Below are positions 57,382 through 64,000 of a stretch of DNA of 64,000 bases, piece by piece. Both the position numbers and the translations under genes were made by a program. Numbering within the stretch: the stretch's first letter is position 1; each line of letters starts with the position of its first letter. The DNA is from Bacteroidales bacterium. GTDB taxonomy: Bacteria > Bacteroidota > Bacteroidia > Bacteroidales > F082. Location of the stretch: assembly GCA_021647205.1 (NCBI GenBank), contig JAKIVD010000011.1:59920-123919 (forward strand), in the 5' to 3' direction. The notes beneath the pieces are model-generated. The model was not told where the DNA came from. It saw only the letters and a list, made by a program, of their open reading frames with translations, and searched no databases.

Positions 57382-58326
57382 ATGCCAAAATCAGAAAAAC
57401 AAACCATCCTTGTTACCGGCGCCTGTGGCTTCGTGGGGCGACACCTGGTAAAAACCCTGCTTGAAGACGGCGCGTTTGATGTTGTGGCCTGCTGCCGTAA
57501 GCCAAAGAATTTTCCGCACAAGGAAGAAAGGCTTTCGGTAGTCGCAGCCGATCTGCTGAACCCCGAATCGTTTCAAGCCGTTTTTGAAGAATACAAACCT
57601 GCCCGCATTGTACACCTGGGGGCCCTGGCACGCTTCAGGCAGGGGGAGGAAAACCCGGAACTTGCCGTACGCACCAACCTTTTCGGAAGCTGCCGGCTGA
57701 TCGACCTGGCCGTTAAACACCGTGTTGAGGCCTTTGTTTTTCTGTCCTCCAACCTGGCACGCGAACCAAAATCGGTGGTGGGCGCCACCAAATTCCTTAC
57801 CGAAATTTACATGCAGCGGCAGGAGCAGCGGGCTACCCGTTTGATGGCACTTCGCCTGCCCAACGTGCCCGGCAGTCCCGGCTCGGTCACCCGCATCTTT
57901 CAAAAGCAAATCGAAAACAACCTGCCCGTTACGGTAACCCATCCCGAAATGAGCCGCGTTTTCGTTAACCGTAACGAAGCCTCATCTTTCATCACATACC
58001 TGATGGAAGAAGGAAAAAACAAACAGGTTTTCGTGGTCACCAAGCCTGCCAGAAAGATCACTGATCTTGCTGCCGAAATGATCTGCAGGTCGGGCAAAGC
58101 CCTGGACATTAAATATATTGGTATGCAGCCCGGCGAAAAACTTACCGAGGAGCCTTACCCCGCTCAGGATTTGTCGGTAACACCAATGGATGGCTTATCT
58201 TTGTACACTCCAAAAAACAGCCATCCCGGAGAAACGGGCAGGGTGCTGGCCCTACTCGAAAAAAGACTGGGCGACAAGGGTGGGAAAACCATGGAGGAGC
58301 TTAGAAAACTGTTTAACAAAGCGTGA
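57382..58326 (+). CDS. NAD-dependent epimerase/dehydratase (SDR family)
   Basis: 314 residues from the ATG at 57382. The nucleotide-binding motif is TILVTGACGFVGRHLVKTLLE. The middle has LGALARFRQGEENPELAVRTNLFGSCRLIDLAVKHRVEAFVFLSS, as in FnlA/CapD-like sugar epimerases; however, the catalytic YxxxK is not in the usual form (VVGATKFLTEIYM has Lys but no Tyr four residues before). C-terminal GMQPGEKLTEEPYPAQD resembles CapD-type polysaccharide enzymes. Its stop overlaps the next start (TGATG), so the two genes are coupled. Confidence 0.8.
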   Translation: MPKSEKQTILVTGACGFVGRHLVKTLLEDGAFDVVACCRKPKNFPHKEERLSVVAADLLNPESFQAVFEEYKPARIVHLGALARFRQGEENPELAVRTNLFGSCRLIDLAVKHRVEAFVFLSSNLAREPKSVVGATKFLTEIYMQRQEQRATRLMALRLPNVPGSPGSVTRIFQKQIENNLPVTVTHPEMSRVFVNRNEASSFITYLMEEGKNKQVFVVTKPARKITDLAAEMICRSGKALDIKYIGMQPGEKLTEEPYPAQDLSVTPMDGLSLYTPKNSHPGETGRVLALLEKRLGDKGGKTMEELRKLFNKA

Positions 58327-59627
58327 TGAAACAATTGATAAAAGGATGGACTAAAAAAGGGCGGCTGATCCTGATCCCGCTTCTGCTGGCACTGCTGGTT
58401 GTGACGGCACCCCTGCGTGCGGCCTGGCTGCTGATCCCCATGGACGAAACCCAGACCAACCACCTGAAAGCCTATGGCGTGGCTTACTGGGTGTTGAAAC
58501 AGGATGTGGAAATCGGCTGGTTGCTCAACTACCGCGGCGGCAGCTACCTGATGCCTTACCATCAGCTCATCGAAAACGAATGCGTCATCCGCAACGTGAG
58601 TTACGAAGTCATCACCGATGTGCAGGCCTCAAGTATCCGTCAGCAAATTGCCGAACCGGACGTGAACATGGACGAGATCAAATTGCAGAAAGCTCCCCGC
58701 ATTGCCGTGTACTCACCCAAAAACAAACAGCCCTGGGACGATGCCGTGACCCTGGCGCTTACTTATGCCGAAATCCCCTACGATGTTGTTTTTGACGAAG
58801 AAGTGCTGGATGGGATGCTGCCCACTTACGACTGGCTCCACCTGCACCATGAAGATTTCACGGGACAGTTTGGGAAATTCTGGTTTCGCTACCGCAACTA
58901 TCCCTGGTACCAGGAAGATGTAAGGGTTAACGAAGAAATGGCTGCCAAATACGGCTTCAAAAAAGTGTCGCAACTGAAACTGGCCGTGGCTAAAAAAATC
59001 CGAGATTTTTTGGTGGGCGGCGGATACCTCTTTGCCATGTGCTCCGCCACAGATAGTTACGATGTGGCCATGGCAGCCACCGGTGTCGATATTTGTGATG
59101 TAATGTTTGACGGCGATGCCATCGATCCCAATGCACAAAACAAACTGGATTATTCCAAATGCATCGCATTTACAGATTTCCACATTGTGACCAATCCTAC
59201 CCAATATGAAATATCGGATATTGATGTTACCGAAACCCGTCCCCGTAGTATTCGCGAAAGCAACGACTACTTCAGTCTTTTTGAGTTTTCTGCCAAATGG
59301 GACCATATTCCCACCATGCTCACACAAGATCACGAGCGCCTCATTAAAGGATTCATGGGGCAGACCACCGCTTTTAACAGCAAACTCATCAAAGCCAGCG
59401 TGGTGATTATGGGTGAAAATAAAGCTGCCGGAGAAGCCCGCTACATCCACGGTGAATACGGCAAAGGTTTCTGGACCTTTTACGGCGGCCACGACCCCGA
59501 AGACTACCGCCACCTCATCGGCGACCCACCCACCGATTTGAACCTCCACCCCAATTCACCGGGCTACCGATTGATTCTGAACAATGTGCTGTTTCCGGCG
59601 GCGAAAAAGAAGAAGAGGAAGACCTGA
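58326..59627 (+). CDS. Exported protein of unknown function, often labelled asparagine synthetase B
   Basis: 433 residues from the ATG at 58326, which overlaps the epimerase TGA; a GTG one codon earlier is less likely. A basic N-terminus and one hydrophobic helix (LILIPLLLALLVVTAPLRAAW) form a signal or anchor. The body has HHEDFTGQFGKFWFRYRNYPWYQEDVR, GGGYLFAMCSATDSYDVAMAA with Cys where GATase-like folds put their nucleophile, and near the end YGKGFWTFYGGHDPEDYRHLIGDPPTDLNLHPNSPGYRLILNNV. Despite the label sometimes given in databases, nothing like AsnB synthetase motifs is visible. A secreted glutamine-amidotransferase-like fold is my best guess. Confidence 0.65.
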   Translation: MKQLIKGWTKKGRLILIPLLLALLVVTAPLRAAWLLIPMDETQTNHLKAYGVAYWVLKQDVEIGWLLNYRGGSYLMPYHQLIENECVIRNVSYEVITDVQASSIRQQIAEPDVNMDEIKLQKAPRIAVYSPKNKQPWDDAVTLALTYAEIPYDVVFDEEVLDGMLPTYDWLHLHHEDFTGQFGKFWFRYRNYPWYQEDVRVNEEMAAKYGFKKVSQLKLAVAKKIRDFLVGGGYLFAMCSATDSYDVAMAATGVDICDVMFDGDAIDPNAQNKLDYSKCIAFTDFHIVTNPTQYEISDIDVTETRPRSIRESNDYFSLFEFSAKWDHIPTMLTQDHERLIKGFMGQTTAFNSKLIKASVVIMGENKAAGEARYIHGEYGKGFWTFYGGHDPEDYRHLIGDPPTDLNLHPNSPGYRLILNNVLFPAAKKKKRKT

Positions 59628-59655
59628 GACTTTTCAAAACACGCAGCACATTCTT

Positions 59656-59685
59656 TTTGAAGTTTTGACAATTTACTTACTTTTG
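59656..59685 (+). promoter_or_regulatory. Promoter of the hybrid regulator gene
   Basis: TTTG (59656-59659), 18 bp, TACTTTTG (59678-59685): a full match to the Bacteroidota consensus. Transcription should start at about 59692, which rules out a TTG start at 59690 and supports the GTG at 59711. Confidence 0.6.
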
Positions 59686-59710
59686 GTCGTTGTCGAATTG
59701 CACTTTGATT

Positions 59711-62700
59711 GTGAATAAATTCAAAAAATACGGCCTCGTTCTTTTTCTCCTTTTTCTGCTTCAGGTGGGAGGATTGGCGCAAATTGCTTTTGATAATCCG
59801 CAATTCATCAACAAAAAATCAGGATTGCCCACCGATATTGTCGTGAATATCCTGAAAGATGATTTGGGTTTTATGTGGTTTGCTACCGACAAGGGGCTTT
59901 GTCGCTGGGACGGGATTTCGGTTAAAATTTTCAGGCACGAGCCTGCCGACAGCAGCTCAATACCGGGCACTTTTATTCCGAGGAATGCCTTTGTGTACGA
60001 CAGCCTTTCGGGAAACATTCTGCTGGCGACAGAAAACGGATTGAGCTTTTTTGACCCGCACCAACTGACCTTTAAAAATTTTATCAGCCACGATAAATCA
60101 ACGGCATTTCTTTCTGAAATTCAGGCGGTGTTTGTCGACAGGCAGGGCGTTATCTGGCTGGGAACGGTGTCAGGGCTCATCCGTTTCGCACGGGATGGCC
60201 TTTCACATCAAACTTACCGTTGCCCGGAAAATTTTCCGGGGCAGGAGCTTGTTGACAAAAAGGAAATAAACAAGATTTTCGATATTAAACAAGATGTCAG
60301 CAACGACACGGTTCTCTGGCTTGCAACACTTGACGGGCTGCTGAAATTCAATAAATCCTCCGGTACATTTAAACGGTTTTATTTCGACAGCAAAAAGTTT
60401 AAAAATGACCTGAATGCCTTCACCAAAATTATTGCCTGTTCAAACCGGAAATTGTATCTCGGCACATGGAATGCCGACATGCTCATTTTCAATACCGTAA
60501 ACGAAAAATTTGAGTTCAGCTTTGGCCCTTATGCTACAGTTCCCCGTTATTTCCTGGCTTCGCCGCTGGTGCCGTCACTTGAAAAACCGAAAGGCGAATT
60601 GTGGGTTTCTTCTTCCGAAGGGCTTGGCATTTTCAATACCGGCAGTAACAAACTGAAAATCCTCAAAACATTTAAAAATGCAGAAGGCAATAATTACGCG
60701 CCGGTGGTGGCTTTTTCTGACAAAGAAGCGATTTGGTTAAGTTCCGAATACGGGGCCATCCAGCTAAAGCTGAGCAGCAAATACTTTGACAATTACTTTA
60801 TTCCGCCGGTGGACGAAAACCATTGGTTTCTGCCTTCTTCATTCTATGAGGACACCGTCAGTAAACGGCTTTACATCGGTTATGCACGCGGGCAGGGTTT
60901 GCATTATTTTGACCTGCAATCCGCGACATTTCATTTCATTCCGCTTCCAAAGCGAATACTAAAAGAAAACATCGTCAGGGCAATTTGCCCTTTAAACGAA
61001 GAAAGCCTGCTCGTACTTTGTCCCGATGAGATTTATCGGCTTTCACTGAGCGGGCAGAAGCCGGTTCCCTTAAAGGTAAAATTTTCGGACTACCCAAAAT
61101 TTACGGATATTGTTCCCGGCGGCAAGGGAAAATACTGGGTCTCGGGCTCGAATTCGGGATTGCAGCAACTGGATATTGCCACGGGAAATCTCCGTGAAGT
61201 CAGTAAAGTGAATGCTTTTTTTGAAGACAGGGGGTTGTTGCCCAAAATCAAAGGAATTACTGTTGACAAGCAGAACAGAATATGGTTCAGGAACGAAGAA
61301 TCCTACGGTTTTTACAATCCCGAAAACGACAGCATGCATTACTTCAGCGGAAAACAGGCCATGGTGATTTTAAGCTTTTTTCGGGAGCTCAGGGATACGG
61401 TTTGGGTGGGAACCCACAAAAACGGGCTTGGGTTTATCAATCCCGGGCAGCCTGAAAAAGGAGTGCAAATCTACAATTCGGTCAACCACAAAAGTATCGT
61501 CAGCCTGCAGCGCGATGCATCCGGTAATTTCTTCTTGCTGACTTCGTCCGGTATCGAAAAACTTGAAAGCGGCAAATCCCAAACAGTTGTTTTTAACGAA
61601 AACGAAGGCCTGGTCAAGTTTGACAAATGGGCGAACAGGGACCCCACCCTGACGGGGAAACTGTTTAAACTTTCCGGCGGCAGATTCGTTATCGGTTACC
61701 GGCGCGGCCTTGGCTTTTTTTATCCTGACAGCCTGCACAAAACAGATGCAGAATTCACGCCTTACATCAGCTCGTTAAAGGTGTTCGGGAAAGAATGTCC
61801 ACTTGAAGAAGGGATAAGCCTTTCAAAGCTTATCGAACTGAAACATGATGAGAATTCCCTTACATTTGCGTATTCGGCCCTTGCCCTGAAAAACGGGAAC
61901 GACATCCGCCTTTCCCACCGCTTAACGGACATTGACAGAGACTGGGTGAGTACCGTCCACCCGAATGTGAATTACGCCAATCTGCGTCCCGGGAAATACC
62001 GATTTATCGTAAAGGCGGAAAGTAAATCTTCACCGGCTTTGTTCAGGCAGGCATCCCTGGAATTAATCATCCGCCCTCCCTGGTGGAATGCCTGGTGGGC
62101 CATTGCCTTCTACCTGCTGGCATTTACCGGCATCATTTACAGTATTTACCACTACCAGTTGAGCCGGGTGCTTGCCCGCAAGGAAACGGACAGGCTGCGG
62201 GAACTGGACAGGCTCAAGTCGCGGCTGTACGCCAACATCACCCACGAATTCAGGACACCCCTCACGGTGATCAAAGGCATGGCCGATGAGATGATTGAAA
62301 ACATGAAGCCCGAAGAACAAAAACGTTTCGACGACAAACTGGAAATGATTGGGCGCAACAGCGACAAACTGCTGCACCTGGTCCAACAAATGCTCGACAT
62401 GTCGAAAATCGAAGACGGCAAGATGAAACTGAACCTGATACGTGACAACATTGTTTCTTATCTTCAGTATGTGCTCGAATCCTTTCAGTCCATGGCCGAT
62501 GCTAAAAATATCAGGCTGGTGTTTTACCACGAAAGCGGCCCGCTTGTTATGGATTATGACCCCGATAAAATTTTCGTCATCGCTTCCAACCTGCTTTCCA
62601 ACGCCATCAAATTTACCCCTTCCGGGGGAAAAGTGATCTTTCATGTAAAACGGGAAAAGGAAAATGATAAAGAGCACCTGGTGATCAAAGTACAGGATTC

Positions 62701-63748
62701 GGGCATCGGTATAAAAGAAGAACACCTGGCACATCTTTTCGACCGCTTTTACCAGGTGGACAACACACACACCCGCAAAGGCGAAGGCACCGGCATCGGC
62801 CTGGCACTGACCAAAGAGCTCGTAGAGCTGATGAAAGGAAATATTTCGGTAAAAAGTACCCCCGGAAAAAGAACAGAGTTTTGTGTTAGGCTGCCCATCA
62901 CCCAAAAAGCCCCGCTTCAAAAATCAAAAGCGCTAAAAGGCCGGCTTGCTGATGAGCCGGGGGCGACAGTTGAAATCGTAAGCGGAACGGGAAGTCCCGA
63001 CCTGCCCCTGGCCCTTGTGGTGGAAGACAATCCCGATGTGGCCAGATACATCATTTCGTGCCTGGCAGAAAAGTACAGGGTAAACTGGGCCAGCGACGGA
63101 AAGCAGGGAATTGAGGCGGCGGTCAGTACCATCCCCGATATCATTATCTCCGATGTGATGATGCCCGTGAAAGACGGCCTGGAAGTATGCGAAACCCTGA
63201 AACAGGACGAACGAACCAGCCACATCCCCATCATCCTGCTGACGGCCAAAGCCACCGACAGCGACCGCATAGAGGGGCTGAAACACGGGGCCGAGGCTTA
63301 CCTGACAAAACCCTTCAATAAAAAAGAGCTTTTCGTCCGACTGGAACAACTGATAAAAATCCGCCGGGCCCTGCAGGAAAAATACAGTAAAATTGAAATC
63401 AGCCTTACCCAAAAAACAAAACCCACCGGCGAAGAACGCTTTTTGAAAAAGGCCATTCAAATTATTGAGAAAAACCTCGACAGCCCCAAACTGGATGCTT
63501 CCCTGCTGGCGGCAAACCTGAATATGAGCGAATCGCAATTGTACCGGAAACTCAAGGCCATCAGTGGCAAGTCCACTTCCGTTTTCATCAGGGGAATACG
63601 CCTGTCCGCTGCAAAAAACTTGCTGGAGACGAGCGATTTCAACATTTCTGAAATCGCGTATCAGTGCGGCTTTAACGACCCGGCCTGGTTCAGCCGTGCC
63701 TTCAAAACAGAGTTCGGTATTTCGCCAAGCGCTTTCAGGAGTGCCTGA
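59711..63748 (+). CDS. Hybrid two-component regulator (HTCS: sensor kinase, receiver and AraC HTH)
   Basis: 1345 residues from the GTG at 59711, directly before the signal peptide (NKFKKYGLVLFLLFLLQVGGLAQ). Residues ~25-690 hold repeated propeller units (VVNILKDDLGFMWFATDKGLCRWDG, VIWLGTVSGLIRF), then a Y_Y_Y domain (~713-786), one membrane helix (~795-812), HisKA with NITHEFRTPLT (His near 844), HATPase (SNLLSNAIKFTPSGGK, GTGIGLALTKEL), a receiver with Asp near 1146 (IIISDVMMPVKDG) and an AraC DNA-binding domain (~1243-1344). In Bacteroides such one-protein systems sense glycan fragments in the periplasm and switch on utilisation genes. No susCD pair lies in this window. Confidence 0.93.
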   Translation: MNKFKKYGLVLFLLFLLQVGGLAQIAFDNPQFINKKSGLPTDIVVNILKDDLGFMWFATDKGLCRWDGISVKIFRHEPADSSSIPGTFIPRNAFVYDSLSGNILLATENGLSFFDPHQLTFKNFISHDKSTAFLSEIQAVFVDRQGVIWLGTVSGLIRFARDGLSHQTYRCPENFPGQELVDKKEINKIFDIKQDVSNDTVLWLATLDGLLKFNKSSGTFKRFYFDSKKFKNDLNAFTKIIACSNRKLYLGTWNADMLIFNTVNEKFEFSFGPYATVPRYFLASPLVPSLEKPKGELWVSSSEGLGIFNTGSNKLKILKTFKNAEGNNYAPVVAFSDKEAIWLSSEYGAIQLKLSSKYFDNYFIPPVDENHWFLPSSFYEDTVSKRLYIGYARGQGLHYFDLQSATFHFIPLPKRILKENIVRAICPLNEESLLVLCPDEIYRLSLSGQKPVPLKVKFSDYPKFTDIVPGGKGKYWVSGSNSGLQQLDIATGNLREVSKVNAFFEDRGLLPKIKGITVDKQNRIWFRNEESYGFYNPENDSMHYFSGKQAMVILSFFRELRDTVWVGTHKNGLGFINPGQPEKGVQIYNSVNHKSIVSLQRDASGNFFLLTSSGIEKLESGKSQTVVFNENEGLVKFDKWANRDPTLTGKLFKLSGGRFVIGYRRGLGFFYPDSLHKTDAEFTPYISSLKVFGKECPLEEGISLSKLIELKHDENSLTFAYSALALKNGNDIRLSHRLTDIDRDWVSTVHPNVNYANLRPGKYRFIVKAESKSSPALFRQASLELIIRPPWWNAWWAIAFYLLAFTGIIYSIYHYQLSRVLARKETDRLRELDRLKSRLYANITHEFRTPLTVIKGMADEMIENMKPEEQKRFDDKLEMIGRNSDKLLHLVQQMLDMSKIEDGKMKLNLIRDNIVSYLQYVLESFQSMADAKNIRLVFYHESGPLVMDYDPDKIFVIASNLLSNAIKFTPSGGKVIFHVKREKENDKEHLVIKVQDSGIGIKEEHLAHLFDRFYQVDNTHTRKGEGTGIGLALTKELVELMKGNISVKSTPGKRTEFCVRLPITQKAPLQKSKALKGRLADEPGATVEIVSGTGSPDLPLALVVEDNPDVARYIISCLAEKYRVNWASDGKQGIEAAVSTIPDIIISDVMMPVKDGLEVCETLKQDERTSHIPIILLTAKATDSDRIEGLKHGAEAYLTKPFNKKELFVRLEQLIKIRRALQEKYSKIEISLTQKTKPTGEERFLKKAIQIIEKNLDSPKLDASLLAANLNMSESQLYRKLKAISGKSTSVFIRGIRLSAAKNLLETSDFNISEIAYQCGFNDPAWFSRAFKTEFGISPSAFRSA

Positions 63749-64000
63749 CCTTTCAGGTAGTGCCCCTCCCGGAACGAAGTGGAGGGAGTGGCCTCCTGAA
63801 AGGTCGAAGAAAAAGTAATGTATATCTATCAGCACCTTCCATCTTTCCACCTTTCAGGTACTGCCTGCGCACAGGCCCATGTTTTCGACCTGAAAGGAGA
63901 AGGGGGGCATCTCTTGTCCTTTCAGGTGGCGCCCCTCCCGGAACGAAGTGGAGGGTGCGGCCTCCTGAAAGGTCGAAGAAAAAGTAATGTATTTCTATCA
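63747..64000. repeat. Palindromic repeat cluster (three elements)
   Basis: Two near-identical ~85-bp copies (63747-63831 and 63915-64000), 168 bp apart, each form a large inverted repeat: a CCTTTCAGG arm, then CCTCC/GGAGG, then CCTGAAAGG, then GTCGAAGAAAAAGTAATG. A third palindrome between them (CCTTTCAGGT at ~63850, ACCTGAAAGG at ~63887) has the same outer stem but a GCCTG/CAGGC inner stem. The first begins on the stop codon of the regulator gene. No gene is seen here; the cluster may continue past the window. Confidence 0.85.

Noticed and set aside
59690..59710. TTG start of the hybrid regulator
   Set aside because: It lies at or before the expected transcription start, and the signal peptide begins at the GTG at 59711.

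Overview
The window is chromosomal DNA from a member of the Bacteroidota, most likely class Bacteroidia (a Marinilabiliales or Prolixibacteraceae-like relative; the genus cannot be fixed from sequence alone). The signs are: type IX secretion (T9SS) C-terminal sorting domains, a hybrid one-protein two-component regulator of the Bacteroides type, the short single-copy RpoD sigma factor, the long NusB, the N-terminally extended GAPDH, a FISUMP-domain protein, and promoters of the TTTG-N18/19-TAnnTTTG class in front of several genes. Most of the window is ordinary core genome; the accessory parts lie at about 27-33 kb, 39.6-39.9 kb, 46-54 kb and 63.7-64 kb.

0-16 kb: a partial TPR protein; a lipoprotein/FadL-like outer-membrane operon; proS (prolyl-tRNA synthetase); a three-gene envelope operon (PagL-like lipid A deacylase, DUF2807 lipoprotein, polytopic membrane protein); mazG; a PAP2 phosphatase; a 2-Cys peroxiredoxin; and an adaptor/MacB-like permease/TolC export operon without its own ATPase. 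16-27 kb: housekeeping genes pyrG, gap, rpoD, htrA, dapF, a GNAT acetyltransferase, mltG, a phosphohexomutase and DUF2279.

27-36 kb: a citrate module. A fused CitD-CitE protein and CitF are separated by an IS200-like (RAYT-type) transposase gene that sits among palindromic ~50-bp repeats; one repeat overlaps the citDE stop codon. A degraded IS66 transposase end lies beside aconitase, and nusB follows. 36-42 kb: polysaccharide/cell-surface genes (a GT2 fused to a degenerate phosphoglycosyltransferase, a methyltransferase, a flippase, a DMT exporter), with a nine-copy 16-bp tandem repeat between the divergent methyltransferase and flippase genes.

42-54 kb: a FISUMP protein, a Crp/Fnr regulator with a small membrane protein, topoisomerase IV subunit B without subunit A beside it, then an ECF sigma factor followed by a protein that looks like a cytoplasmic anti-sigma segment, one membrane helix and an outer-membrane beta-barrel, and four co-directional secreted proteins, at least three with T9SS tails. 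54-64 kb: gcvT, a Kef-like antiporter with RCK domains, an epimerase plus a secreted protein of unknown function, and a large hybrid histidine kinase/response regulator/AraC protein, ending in palindromic repeats whose stem changes appear compensated in a distant copy near 55.2 kb.

No rRNA, tRNA, CRISPR array or prophage was recognised. All functional names rest on reading motifs by eye; no database search was run.
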